A stretch of 64,000 bases of DNA from Scytonematopsis contorta HA4267-MV1 (GTDB lineage Bacteria > Cyanobacteriota > Cyanobacteriia > Cyanobacteriales > Nostocaceae). A program made the translations under genes and the position numbers. Positions 54,934-63,706 of this stretch are shown one piece after another. Each line of letters starts with the position of its first letter. Position 1 is the stretch's first letter. The notes beneath the pieces were generated by a model, which made no database searches, was not told where the DNA came from, and worked only from the letters and a program-made list of their open reading frames with translations. The DNA is taken from the NCBI GenBank assembly GCA_019359035.1, contig JAHHIC010000033.1:1-64000 (forward strand), read 5' to 3'.

Positions 54934-56340
54934 ATGAGTGATAATCGCTGGAACCGACGAGATTTTATTCAGGGATTGGGTGCGACAGCATTTTTGGGTA
55001 CAACATTATCATCTTGTGCTATTAATGCTAACCGCTCTCCTCAGGGACTTTCAGAAGAAGCTTTAGGCATACAACCAGTAGTAGATTCCAAAACACTGGA
55101 AAAGCAAAATATTACTGTAGGCTATGTGCCAGTAAATGATTGTGCGCCTTTCGCTGTAGCATGGAAAAAGGGATTTTTTCGCAAGTATGGTTTAAATGTG
55201 ACTCTCAACCGAGAAGCAAGCTGGGCAACTTCCCGTGATGGTATTGTTTTTGGACGCTTAGATGCTTCACCTGTGGTCTGTGGAGCTGTGACGAATGCGA
55301 GAACTGGTGCGGAAGGAGCACGTCACGCTCCTTTGTCTGCTGCGATGACAATACATCGTCACGGTAATGCTTTAACAATGAATAAAGCTATGTGGGAGTC
55401 GGGGTTACGTCCCTGGAAAGAATATAACGGGAATTTGCAGGAATTTGGCAAAGATTTTCGTAATTATTTTCAAAAATTAGATATCGAAAAACGTGTTTGG
55501 GCTGTTGTACTTTCTTCAGCAATTTATGAATATTTTGTCCGCTATTTAATTGCATCTACAGGAGTTGTTCCTGATGAAGAATTTAGAATAATTATTGTTC
55601 CACCCCCGCAAATGTTGGTGAATATGCGAATTGGAGCGATGCAGGCTTATATGGTTGCTGAACCTTGGAACAGTAGAGCAATTTCTGGTAATGAAGGAAT
55701 TGGTTTTACTTTTGCTCAAGGTAGAGAAATTTGGCAAGGACATCCTGATAGATTGCTAGCTGTGATGGAGTCTTTTATTGATAAAAATCCCAAAACATAT
55801 CGCTCTTTAGTGAAAGCAATGATTGAAGCTTGTCAGTATTGTAGTGACCCCAAAAATCGCGAAGAAGTTGCTAAAATTATTTCTGATAGGTCTTTCACAG
55901 GTGCTAAACCAAAGTTAACTCGTCCGGGTATTGTGGGAGAATATAATTATGGTGGTTTTGACAATCAACCACGAATTGTTAATGCTCCAGAAACAACTAT
56001 TTTCTTTGATTATCCTACTAATCTCGCGACTATAGAAAATGACCATTCAACATTTCTTTGGCAATCGCAAAGTCTTTGGTTAATGACTCAATCAGCGCGT
56101 TGGGGACAAATTAAGGAAATTCCTAAAAATCCTGAAGAAATTATAAAAAAAGCATGGAGAACTGATTTATATCGCGAAATTGCTAATGAAATGGGTATTG
56201 CATGTCCTAAGGATGATTACAAAATTGAACCTGCTGCTGCATTTATTGATAACAAAGCTTTTGACCCTAGCGACCCAGTGGGTTATCTCAAGAGTTTTGA
56301 TATTAGAGCTAATCGTCCTCTGTCGTTTTTTATGTCTTAA
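54934..56340 (+). CDS. ABC transporter substrate-binding lipoprotein (NrtA/CmpA family)
   Basis: A 468-residue periplasmic binding protein. The N-terminus has a twin-arginine motif (NRRDFIQGLG) and a lipobox LSSC (Cys28), as in NrtA and CmpA. The fold continues with ITVGYVPVNDCAPFAVAWKK, FFRKYGLNVTLNREASWATSRDGI, AAMTIHRHGNALTMNKAMWE and MLVNMRIGAMQAYMVAEPW, all typical of the nitrate/bicarbonate branch. The true ligand (nitrate, nitrite, bicarbonate, cyanate or another anion) cannot be read from motifs. The position between permease and ATPase differs from nrtABCD order, and no NrtC-type ATPase fusion is present. Confidence 0.92.
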   Translation: MSDNRWNRRDFIQGLGATAFLGTTLSSCAINANRSPQGLSEEALGIQPVVDSKTLEKQNITVGYVPVNDCAPFAVAWKKGFFRKYGLNVTLNREASWATSRDGIVFGRLDASPVVCGAVTNARTGAEGARHAPLSAAMTIHRHGNALTMNKAMWESGLRPWKEYNGNLQEFGKDFRNYFQKLDIEKRVWAVVLSSAIYEYFVRYLIASTGVVPDEEFRIIIVPPPQMLVNMRIGAMQAYMVAEPWNSRAISGNEGIGFTFAQGREIWQGHPDRLLAVMESFIDKNPKTYRSLVKAMIEACQYCSDPKNREEVAKIISDRSFTGAKPKLTRPGIVGEYNYGGFDNQPRIVNAPETTIFFDYPTNLATIENDHSTFLWQSQSLWLMTQSARWGQIKEIPKNPEEIIKKAWRTDLYREIANEMGIACPKDDYKIEPAAAFIDNKAFDPSDPVGYLKSFDIRANRPLSFFMS

Positions 56341-56349
56341 TTTTCAATT

Positions 56350-56391
56350 GACCTAACCCCCCTACCCCCCTTCCCTACTAGGGAAGGGGGG
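56350..56391. repeat. CCTAACCCCCCTACCCCCCTT hairpin repeat
   Basis: Lies 10 bases after the binding-protein stop codon. Hairpin CCCCCCTTCCCT with AGGGAAGGGGGG; in the middle of an operon, so either it attenuates transcription or it is read through. Confidence 0.85.
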
Positions 56392-56439
56392 AAATATAAA
56401 GTCTTCTGCGATTTGAAGTATATCTAGGAGTGTAAAACA

Positions 56440-57276
56440 ATGAAATCTACGCCTTATTTAAGTAATTTTCAGGAAGACAACTGGAACAATTCTGGTTTTT
56501 TGGAGGTTGAAAATTTAGTCAAGTCTTATCCTAAAGCTGATGGAAGCAAGTCTGTGGTTTTGGAAAATGTTAACCTGGCAGTTGGACAAGATGAATATAT
56601 TTCTATTGTTGGTCACTCTGGATGTGGAAAATCAACGTTATTAAAAATTGTTGCTGGTTTAGAAAAAGCTTCTTCTGGCTCTGTTAGGTTAGATGGTAAA
56701 GAAATTCGTAAGCCAGGAGCGGAAAGGATGATGGTTTTTCAAAATTACTCCTTACTTCCCTGGTTGACAGTTAGAGAAAATATTCGTTTGGCTGTTGATG
56801 AAGTTTTGAAAGATGTTAGTCGTGCAGATAAAATTAGTATTGTTAACGAACACTTAGCAATGGTTAATCTTACACCTGCTGCAGATAAATATCCAGATGA
56901 AATTTCTGGAGGGATGAAACAGCGTGTAGGGATTGCCAGAGCTTTAGCAATTCGTCCAAAAATGCTGCTTATGGATGAACCATTTGGAGCATTAGATGCG
57001 TTAACTCGTGGTAAATTGCAACGTCAAGTATTGGATATCTGGGAGAAAAATCGACAAGCTGTGATGATGATTACTCATGATATTGATGAAGCTATTTATA
57101 TGTCTGACCGTATTGTTTTAATGACTAATGGACCTGCTGCTAATATAGGAGAAATATTAAATGTACCTTTTTCCCATCCTCGTAATTTAGGTGCTATGCG
57201 AAACTCTAAGGAATATTATGATTTACGCAACTACGCATTAAATTATCTCGACCAAAATTTTAACCAGGACGAGTGA
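56440..57276 (+). CDS. NitT/TauT-type ABC transporter ATP-binding protein (NrtD-like)
   Basis: A 278-residue ATPase. Walker A GHSGCGKSTL (about residues 66-75), Q-loop VFQNYSLLPW, signature ISGGMKQRVGIARAL, Walker B MLLMDEPFGALD and the switch His in MITHDIDEA are all intact. The NYSLLPWLTVRENI segment is typical for nitrate and taurine transport ATPases. It completes the three-gene importer. AGGAGTG lies upstream of ATG 56440. Confidence 0.94.
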   Translation: MKSTPYLSNFQEDNWNNSGFLEVENLVKSYPKADGSKSVVLENVNLAVGQDEYISIVGHSGCGKSTLLKIVAGLEKASSGSVRLDGKEIRKPGAERMMVFQNYSLLPWLTVRENIRLAVDEVLKDVSRADKISIVNEHLAMVNLTPAADKYPDEISGGMKQRVGIARALAIRPKMLLMDEPFGALDALTRGKLQRQVLDIWEKNRQAVMMITHDIDEAIYMSDRIVLMTNGPAANIGEILNVPFSHPRNLGAMRNSKEYYDLRNYALNYLDQNFNQDE

Positions 57277-57283
57277 AAATACT

Positions 57284-57311
57284 GTAGAGACGTTACATGT
57301 AACGTCTCTAC
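57284..57311. repeat. GTAGAGACGTTAC palindrome
   Basis: Perfect 28-base palindrome 8 bases after the ATPase stop codon; probable terminator of the transport operon. Confidence 0.85.
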
Positions 57312-57491
57312 AGTTGTGCATAATTATTAGTCACATCAGGCATTAAGTTTGTTTAACTTGTCATAGATTAGTAATTTAATTTGCACACTAGGATTGAATA
57401 AAACTATCTTGGGATGTAAGTCCCTTATAACCTGATGTGCAAATTAAATTGGTGATTGTCATTTAAAGACAAATTTACTTATTGCACAGTT

Positions 57492-57917
57492 TTAAGCTAG
57501 TTGAGTTTGCTTCTCTGACTCAGTTTTAGTTACCACTACCTCTTTTAGTACTCGGTCTAAGAGTTCTCTAGCTGGTTGTGCCTTAGCCAAAGCTGTTTGA
57601 TGGTCACTATAAGCACGAACAAGACGGTTGATACCGTTCACCCCTGTTTTTAGTTGCTCAAGTTCTTCTCCTGCGACCAGTTCCCCATCGAGCATTCTAG
57701 AGACTAAAGGTTTAATATCACCTACTTCCTGTCGAACTTTTTGAAGCTTTTCTACTGTGCTTAATAAGGCTTTAAGTGAGTTTAATATATCGTCAATATC
57801 CTGGACTTCTTCCACTGGTTCAGACAAGTCTTTAACTGGCTTGGTCTCTTCAGTCTCTGAAACCGAGGGTAATTCAATAGCTGACGCTTCACTTTTCACC
57901 CCGTTTGTCTTCGCCAT
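57492..57917 (-). CDS. Hypothetical helical protein
   Basis: A 141-residue soluble protein. ATG 57917 is chosen because GAGGA lies 8 bases upstream. The first 45 residues are acidic and disordered-looking (Glu, Ser, Pro). The rest is strongly helical (DDILNSLKALLSTVEKLQKV, then VNGINRLVRAYSDHQTALAKA) with coiled-coil character. I do not recognise the family. Confidence 0.65.
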   Translation of the reverse strand: MAKTNGVKSEASAIELPSVSETEETKPVKDLSEPVEEVQDIDDILNSLKALLSTVEKLQKVRQEVGDIKPLVSRMLDGELVAGEELEQLKTGVNGINRLVRAYSDHQTALAKAQPARELLDRVLKEVVVTKTESEKQTQLA

Positions 57918-57984
57918 CAAAGTTTCCTCAAGAAATTTTCTTTAGTTTATCGTTTTTATAAGAAAAATGCTGTACGAAGGCGGC

Positions 57985-58026
57985 TTCCGCAAAACCCCTA
58001 GCCTTAGCTGCTGGGGATGAAAGCTA
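57985..58026 (+). other. Possible IS200/IS605-type end hairpin, copy 1
   Basis: ACCCCTAGCC-TTAGC-TGCTGGGGATG forms a GC-rich hairpin 10 bases from the small DNA-binding gene. It resembles, weakly, right-end/omega-RNA tails of IS605-group elements. No transposase is present, so this is only a possibility. Confidence 0.3.
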
Positions 58027-58036
58027 ACGGATGGCT

Positions 58037-58228
58037 TTAGGCATCAGCACTATTGTACCCACGAATAATACTTTCAAGCAATTCACTTGCACTCATACCA
58101 CGAATAGCAGCTAATTCTTGTACTTTGTGCCAAGCAGTATTTGTTAACCATACACCACGACGCTTTTTAAATTCATCGTATATTGCAGGTTGATTCTTTA
58201 GTCTTTTTTTGCCTTTACCAGTTGCCAT
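58037..58228 (-). CDS. Small ribbon-helix-helix-like protein
   Basis: A 63-residue basic protein (MATGKGKKRLKNQPAIYDEF) with a short strand GVWLT and two helices (NTAWHKVQELAAIRG and SASELLESIIRG), the order of strand-helix-helix DNA-binding proteins such as plasmid or toxin-antitoxin regulators. ATG 58228 is chosen; ATG 58243 would add five residues. No partner toxin is adjacent. Flanked on both sides by hairpins that resemble insertion-sequence ends. Confidence 0.6.
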   Translation of the reverse strand: MATGKGKKRLKNQPAIYDEFKKRRGVWLTNTAWHKVQELAAIRGMSASELLESIIRGYNSADA

Positions 58229-58419
58229 AATTAGAATAATCATCTATACTAAATATAACATAACAATAAAAGTTTAATATCTGCCGATTTAAATGGTGCG
58301 GCTAATATTTTACGCAAAGTAGCCGGAAACTTAAACATAGATTTAAGTAGACTGGGTAGGCGGTGTTTGACCACCGTAGGAAGAATTAGAATTTGGGCAA
58401 CCAAAACTAACTCTCACCG

Positions 58420-58459
58420 AAATAATCCCCTCGGCTGAGCGCCAGGGGAGTTAGTCAAT
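58420..58459 (+). other. Possible IS200/IS605-type end hairpin, copy 2
   Basis: AATCCCCTCGGCTGAGCGCC then AGGGGAGTTAGTCAA. The stem CCCCT-(C)-GGC / GCC-AGGGG has one bulge, and the AATCCCC...GGGGAGxxxGTCAA frame is close to omega-RNA 3' ends of TnpB elements. The rest of the 58244-58589 gap shows no gene. Confidence 0.35.
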
Positions 58460-58589
58460 GTTAACTTAGTTATGACTTTTAATAACCTTACAACTTCATA
58501 TTTAGTAACTTCAGCAATTTTCAAGTAAATTAACCACACTTGTCACCTCTTTGTAAACTTGATACAAACCTTCATATTGTCTTTTATTT

Positions 58590-58631
58590 CCCCCCTTCCC
58601 TTATAGGGAAGGGGGGTAGGGGGGTTAGGTC
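58590..58631. repeat. CCTAACCCCCC hairpin repeat, inverted copy
   Basis: Reverse-orientation copy of the family at 30223 and 56350. Its CCTAACC end overlaps the last codons of mocA and supplies the TAA stop. Confidence 0.85.
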
Positions 58632-59248
58632 TGCGTGGTTTTAGCTGAAAACTTTTGTAAATCATCAGGTGTGTCTAAATCAATTGCACCTCGAGGAAAA
58701 TCTATAGAAAGAGTCGATTGTTTATGACACTTAATTACATTTTTCGCACCTTCTGTATCGTTTAAACGGCTAAGTTCTGGGAATAATTTCCTTTGAAATA
58801 AAGCTGGAACACCTAAGGTATCTTCATAAGCAGAGGCAACAATAGGCTGCTGGGTGGAGTTGTATGCGTCTACTAACTGGTTGATTGTTTGTGATGAAAC
58901 GAAAGGTTGGTCGCATACTAAGATAACCACAGCTTCAACTGAATTACCAAAAGGAATTAATGCTTGAATACCACAGCGGATAGAAGAACCCATACCAGTT
59001 ACCCACTCAGTATTTTCTACTATTTGAACAGGTAGAGATTTTAGCTCGTTGGAAATTTCTTTGTAATATGCTCCTAAAACAACGATAATCGGGTGGCAGA
59101 CAGAAGCGATGGCAATTTCTGTTACATGTCTTAATAAAGTTTTACCTTGGTAAGGAAGCAGTTGCTTGGGTGTTCCCATACGACTTGATTGTCCTGCTGC
59201 AAGGATTATGATGGCGATTGTTGCTTGGTTTTGACTGGGGTTTTGCAT
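58625..59248 (-). CDS. mocA: Molybdenum cofactor cytidylyltransferase (MocA-like)
   Basis: A 207-residue nucleotidyltransferase that adds CMP to molybdopterin to give the MCD cofactor used by xanthine dehydrogenase-family enzymes. Motif AIIILAAGQSSRMGTPKQLL (about residues 12-31) is the nucleotide-binding loop; later VILVCDQPFVSS holds the metal Asp and GVPALFQRKLFPEL follows. ATG 59248 is chosen by alignment to the family; a GTG at 59278 overlaps the xdhC stop (GTGA) and would add 10 residues with translational coupling. MobA, the GMP-adding relative, is less likely given the neighbouring molybdo-enzyme. The stop codon comes from a repeat. Confidence 0.9.
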   Translation of the reverse strand: MQNPSQNQATIAIIILAAGQSSRMGTPKQLLPYQGKTLLRHVTEIAIASVCHPIIVVLGAYYKEISNELKSLPVQIVENTEWVTGMGSSIRCGIQALIPFGNSVEAVVILVCDQPFVSSQTINQLVDAYNSTQQPIVASAYEDTLGVPALFQRKLFPELSRLNDTEGAKNVIKCHKQSTLSIDFPRGAIDLDTPDDLQKFSAKTTQT

Positions 59249-59274
59249 GGGAAAACTAAGTCTCACACTGGGTT

Positions 59275-60396
59275 TCACGCTGGATGCATGGCTGTTTGCC
59301 GATTTTTCAAGAAACCCCCATTACGACCAGATAGCTGAGTTTGGATTTCTGCCACAATTGCGATCGCAATTTCTTCTGGTGTTTCTGCTCCGATATCAAG
59401 ACCGATGGGAGCGTGGAGTCTACGGAGTTGTTCTGTAGTATAAGCTGTTTGTTGCAATCGCAGTTCTTGCAACAATCGCTGGGTACGGTTACGAGAACCA
59501 AGTAAACCGACGTAAAGCGCTGGGGAGGGTAGAAGTAGTTTGAGAATTTCTAAATCGTCGTAATAATTGTGTGTCATGATAACAGCAACGGTGTCAGTTG
59601 TGAGAGTAATTTGCTGACTAAGAATTTCTCGACGAGTGAGAATAACTTGGTCTGCAATAGAGAAACGATTAGCTGTTGCTTCTAGGGAACGACAATCAAC
59701 TACTGTCAGATTCCAACCAAGGGCTTTAGCAAACTGAGCAAGAGGTATCGCATCTCGACCTGCACCAAAAATGACGAGTGGTGTTGGTGGTTGGATTGCT
59801 TCGATAAAAATTTGTACTTTCCCTGATGATACTGAGTACTGATGGATAGCAGATTGTTTTGTATTAATTACTTTTTGAGCATCTGTGGCGACTTTTTGAT
59901 ATAAATCCATTACTGCAAAATTGTGGGTAATGGAACCATCAGCATACATCATCAGCTTTGCACCAAGCTGGACATTAATATCTCCGTCTACTTGGAAAAC
60001 GGTTGCTAATACTCCTATTTGTTGACTTTTGAGACATTTGGAAATAAAATTCATTGAGTTGAATGCGTTATTTTCCAAGGACTCGACTAAAATTTGCACT
60101 ACACCATCGCAGCCTAACCCAAATCCCCAGGTAATATCCTCGTTGGTGGTGATGTCATAGGTAATAAGGAAGGGCTGGAAATTAGTATCAACAGCTTCTA
60201 TTTTTTGTTGAATATGGTGAAAAATATCTTGTTCTAAACACCCAGCGCTTACCATTCCTATTATCTCACCTTCTTTTGTGACCAGCATTCGCGCTCCTGG
60301 TTGTCGGTAGGTTGAGCCTTTTGTATTGACAATTGTGGCTAAAAATGCTGTTTTGTTTTTTTGGTAGGTGTCTATAATTGCTTGTAAATGATTCAT
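59275..60396 (-). CDS. xdhC: XdhC family molybdenum-cofactor chaperone
   Basis: A 373-residue protein that binds, sulfurates and inserts the molybdenum cofactor into xanthine dehydrogenase-type enzymes (PaoD in the aldehyde oxidoreductase system). The N-terminal XdhC/CoxI domain shows FLATIVNTKGSTYRQPGARML and GMVSAGCLEQDI. The C-terminal Rossmann domain shows PLVIFGAGRDAIPLAQFAKALGW, VIMTHNYYDDLEIL, YVGLLGSRNR and LHAPIGLDIGAETPEEIAIAI. All typical blocks are present. It follows the Mo subunit gene after a 106-base gap that holds a repeat. Confidence 0.93.
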   Translation of the reverse strand: MNHLQAIIDTYQKNKTAFLATIVNTKGSTYRQPGARMLVTKEGEIIGMVSAGCLEQDIFHHIQQKIEAVDTNFQPFLITYDITTNEDITWGFGLGCDGVVQILVESLENNAFNSMNFISKCLKSQQIGVLATVFQVDGDINVQLGAKLMMYADGSITHNFAVMDLYQKVATDAQKVINTKQSAIHQYSVSSGKVQIFIEAIQPPTPLVIFGAGRDAIPLAQFAKALGWNLTVVDCRSLEATANRFSIADQVILTRREILSQQITLTTDTVAVIMTHNYYDDLEILKLLLPSPALYVGLLGSRNRTQRLLQELRLQQTAYTTEQLRRLHAPIGLDIGAETPEEIAIAIVAEIQTQLSGRNGGFLKNRQTAMHPA

Positions 60397-60420
60397 GTTT
60401 AATAATTATTTTAAATCAAC

Positions 60421-60494
60421 AGGTTGGTAGTTGCGCTTCAGCGCTAATCCATGCCTCCGCTTTATCAAAGAGGCGCTAAAGCGCAACTACAAAC
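60421..60494. repeat. GTAGTTGCGCTTCAGCGC inverted repeat
   Basis: Arms GTAGTTGCGCTTCAGCGC and GCGCTAAAGCGCAACTAC enclose about 35 bases, between the Mo subunit and xdhC genes. Same family at 25613-25685. Confidence 0.8.
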
Positions 60495-60502
60495 TTTTTG
60501 AT

Positions 60503-62665
60503 TTATGAGTTATTAACCAGTAATTTGTCGGGTGTAATGGGTAAGTCTCTGAGCCGTTTCCCTGTGGCATGGTAAACTGCATTGGCAACAGCAGCAGCGA
60601 CCCCCGTAATCCCAATTTCCCCAACACCACGTACCCCCATAGGGTTAAAATTGGTGTCAGGCTCGCCGACAAAAGTCACTTCTATACGGGGAATATCTGC
60701 ATGTGCTGGGAAATGATAGGTAGCGAGGTCATATACAACTGGATTGCCTGTGTTGAGGTCTAAGTAACCTTCTTCCATTAATGCGCTACCAATTCCCATA
60801 ATTACAGCTCCGCGAATCTGACTGGCTGCGGTTTTAGCGTTCAATACCCGTCCCACATTCATCACAGAAACCCAGCGAGTAATTTGTAACCTTCCTATTT
60901 CTTCGTCTACCGTAATTTCACAGAAGTGTGCCCCCCAAGATTGAAAAGCGAATTTTTTCTTTTCTTCCCCAGGAGCGGAAGATGCGGTTGCTTCAAAAGC
61001 TGCACGTCCAGACTGCTTTAGTTTATCGAATGCCTTTTCTGCTGTTGGAGATTCAGCTTTTTTCAGTACTTCCTCGCAGGCCAGTTTGACTGCAGGTGTT
61101 AAAGAAGCGGTCATTTGAGAACCTCCAGCCATCCCTCCATCTGGCATAGTTGAGTCGCCTATTTCCACACGAATTTTATCAACAGGTATTTTCAATGTCT
61201 CAGATGCTGTTATCGCAATCACAGTATAGGCTCCCGTCCCCATATCATTGGCTGCTGTCATCACGTGGGCTGTACCATCGGGCAATAAACGCACTTTAGC
61301 AGAAGTATTCCCCCGATAACCAGGAAATGTTGATGCAGCCATACCCCAACCCACCAGCTTGCCATCTCGGGTAAGCGCTCGCGTTTGCATCGGACGCTTT
61401 TCCCAAGCAAACTGTTCGCTTCCTAAACGTAAACATTCAGCAAAATTTTTAGCTGAATAAGGCAGGTTTTTACGTTGATGCTCCCGTGTTTCGTTATCTA
61501 ATCTGAGTTTAACAGGGTCTATTTTCAGTTCCCATGCTAACTCATCCATTGCAGACTCTAACGCCCACATTCCCGGAGCTTCACCGGGAGCACGCATAAA
61601 GGTCGGGGTGCCTACGTTCATCACAGCTAAATCTTGCTTGAGACGCATATTGGGTGTAGCATACATTACTGGTGTAACAGATGTACAAGGTTCTGTGAAG
61701 GTCTCTACACCAGAAGTAGCGGATTTTACTTCGTGGATAATGGCGGTTAATTTACCGTCTTTGCTCGCACCCAACCGAATAGACTGTTCTGTCTCTGAAC
61801 GGTGTCCAGTGTTAGCGGTCATTTGTCGCCGAGAAACTACTACTTTTAGGGGACGTTGAATTTCTCTGGCTGCAGTAGCACCTAGAATTCCATGAGGCCA
61901 GGGAAAGGCTTTGCAACCGAAAGCTCCGCCAATATAAGGGTTAATAACATGGATGCGCTCGGCTGGTAATCCTAGTAAATCTGCGTATGTTTTTTGTGAT
62001 TTTAATACCCACTGTGTTGGTTCATAAATAGTTACAGAATCCGGAGTTTTCCAATGGACGATAGTCGCGTGGGGTTCCATTGGTGCGTGCAGTTCCATTG
62101 GAGTTGTATAAGTAGCTTCAACTTTAACGGCTGCACTTGCTAAGGCTTTTGTTACATCTCCAGCGGTTGTACTACTTTTTTCATAAGTGAAATCTTCACC
62201 AAAGAAAGGAGGAGCAGGACGATAATTTGCTTTGCTAGCATCCACCATTAGTTCTTGGGTTTCGTACTCTACCTTAATCAGATGTGCTGCGTCTCTTGCT
62301 CGCTCAAAAGTATCTGCTACAACTAAACCTACAATTTGTCCTGCATAGAAAATACGGTCATCGGACAATGGTAGCCGTGCCTCATAAATTTTAGAATTCA
62401 TGAAATCATTGGCTGGTTTGAATACTTTTGGGGGGTTTTTGTGGGTAAAAACTTTAATTACCCCACGCTCCCGTTCGGCTGCACTGGTGTCAATACTTTT
62501 GATGCGTCCGTTAGCAACTGTAGCCGTTACCAAATAACCATAAACCATCCCCGGAATTTGAAACTCTGCCGAGTATGTAGCTGTTCCCGTTACCTTTGCT
62601 CGTCCATCTTTGCGGCTAACAGAACTGCTAACAGAATTGCTAATAGAATTATCAACCTGACTCAT
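60503..62665 (-). CDS. Xanthine dehydrogenase-family molybdopterin-binding subunit (PaoC-like)
   Basis: The 720-residue catalytic subunit binds MCD and oxidises an aldehyde or heteroaromatic substrate. The N-terminal a/b hammerhead domain is at about residues 20-135 (GRAKVTGTATYSAEFQIPGM). Cofactor-binding blocks are NPYIGGAFGCKAFPW, MRAPGEAPGMWALESAMDEL and MGTGAYTVIAITASETL, and the catalytic Glu is in VRGVGEIGITGVAAAVANA near residue 690. Length is close to E. coli PaoC (about 730) and shorter than animal-type enzymes. The start overlaps the FAD subunit stop by ATGA. Substrate is unknown; the aldehyde oxidoreductase type is favoured by the subunit pattern. Confidence 0.93.
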   Translation of the reverse strand: MSQVDNSISNSVSSSVSRKDGRAKVTGTATYSAEFQIPGMVYGYLVTATVANGRIKSIDTSAAERERGVIKVFTHKNPPKVFKPANDFMNSKIYEARLPLSDDRIFYAGQIVGLVVADTFERARDAAHLIKVEYETQELMVDASKANYRPAPPFFGEDFTYEKSSTTAGDVTKALASAAVKVEATYTTPMELHAPMEPHATIVHWKTPDSVTIYEPTQWVLKSQKTYADLLGLPAERIHVINPYIGGAFGCKAFPWPHGILGATAAREIQRPLKVVVSRRQMTANTGHRSETEQSIRLGASKDGKLTAIIHEVKSATSGVETFTEPCTSVTPVMYATPNMRLKQDLAVMNVGTPTFMRAPGEAPGMWALESAMDELAWELKIDPVKLRLDNETREHQRKNLPYSAKNFAECLRLGSEQFAWEKRPMQTRALTRDGKLVGWGMAASTFPGYRGNTSAKVRLLPDGTAHVMTAANDMGTGAYTVIAITASETLKIPVDKIRVEIGDSTMPDGGMAGGSQMTASLTPAVKLACEEVLKKAESPTAEKAFDKLKQSGRAAFEATASSAPGEEKKKFAFQSWGAHFCEITVDEEIGRLQITRWVSVMNVGRVLNAKTAASQIRGAVIMGIGSALMEEGYLDLNTGNPVVYDLATYHFPAHADIPRIEVTFVGEPDTNFNPMGVRGVGEIGITGVAAAVANAVYHATGKRLRDLPITPDKLLVNNS

Positions 62666-63666
62666 ACTAACCCCCCTCCCTTTGCTGACACGGTTAAAGC
62701 ACGTCGAATTGCTCGCTTCGACATATTTATTTTAAATTTGTTATGAGTTAATGGTTTTGCCTCTTGCAATGCGAGTTCTGCAGCTTCCTGGAAACTGGAA
62801 TCTTTTGCTGGCTTACCTTTCAAAAATTCCTCAGCTACGGTTAATCTCCAGGGTTTGTGAGCGACTCCACCCATTGCTAAACGTACATCCCGAATCTGTC
62901 CACCAGATATATCCAACATCGCTGCAACAGAAATCAAAGCAAAAGCATAGGAAGTTCGGTCGCGTAATTTTAAATATACCCCCGACCGCGCCATCGACGT
63001 AGGAGGTAAAATCAAGCTTGTAATTAATTCCCCTGCTGCTAAACTTGTATCGCGTTGTGGTGTATTACCTGGTAAACTATGAAATTCACTAAAGGGAATT
63101 CGTCGCTTGCCTTTTGCTCCTTCTACTTCTACCACCGCATCCAGTGCAGCTAACGCAACACACATATCAGAAGGATGCACCGCAATACATTGGTCGCTAG
63201 CTCCAAAAATCGCGTGCATCTTATTATAACCCTGGATTGCAGGACAGCCTGTACCTGGTTGCCGCTTATTACAAACAAATGCGGTGTCATAATAATAAGG
63301 ACAACGAGTGCGCTGTAATAAATTTCCTCCGACAGTAGCCGCATTCCTAATTTGTTGGGAAGCTCCCGCTAAAATTGCCCGGGAAAGTAAAGGGTAATCG
63401 CGTCTTACATCGGGATGGTCTGCGAGCATTGTATTAGTGACCATCGCTCCAATTTGTAAACCCCCGTTGAAACTCCCATTGGGGATGCGTCCAATCTTTC
63501 CCATATCCAACCGGGAAACATCCACAAGTTGCGATGGTTCATCCAGGAAGACTTTCATCCGGTCGAGTAGATTTGTCCCACCCGCAATGTACATCGACTC
63601 GGTACTTGATACTCGCTGGATAGCATCCTTAACCGAAGTTGCCCGTACGTAAGCAAAATTTTTCAT
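62662..63666 (-). CDS. FAD-binding subunit with 4Fe-4S site (PaoB-like)
   Basis: A 334-residue electron-transfer subunit. The FAD site is at the N-terminus (MYIAGGTNLLDRMKV, and ATVGGNLLQRTRCPYY). Four Cys residues in RTRCPYYYDTAFVC, GTGC and SDQC (about residues 121-170) match the extra segment that binds a 4Fe-4S cluster in PaoB and is absent from most xanthine dehydrogenase FAD subunits. The C-terminal CODH-type domain (LRDRTSYAFALISVAAML) follows. It overlaps the Mo subunit gene by 4 bases, so they are translationally coupled. Confidence 0.93.
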   Translation of the reverse strand: MKNFAYVRATSVKDAIQRVSSTESMYIAGGTNLLDRMKVFLDEPSQLVDVSRLDMGKIGRIPNGSFNGGLQIGAMVTNTMLADHPDVRRDYPLLSRAILAGASQQIRNAATVGGNLLQRTRCPYYYDTAFVCNKRQPGTGCPAIQGYNKMHAIFGASDQCIAVHPSDMCVALAALDAVVEVEGAKGKRRIPFSEFHSLPGNTPQRDTSLAAGELITSLILPPTSMARSGVYLKLRDRTSYAFALISVAAMLDISGGQIRDVRLAMGGVAHKPWRLTVAEEFLKGKPAKDSSFQEAAELALQEAKPLTHNKFKINMSKRAIRRALTVSAKGGGLV

Positions 63667-63706
63667 AAAAAACTCTTTTAGTAATCGAATTACGAATTAC
63701 TCTTGA

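Noticed and set aside
30223-58631. The CCTAACCCCCC repeats as telomere-like or origin-like sequences
   Set aside because: Three copies at gene ends, in both orientations, fit a dispersed hairpin/terminator element better.
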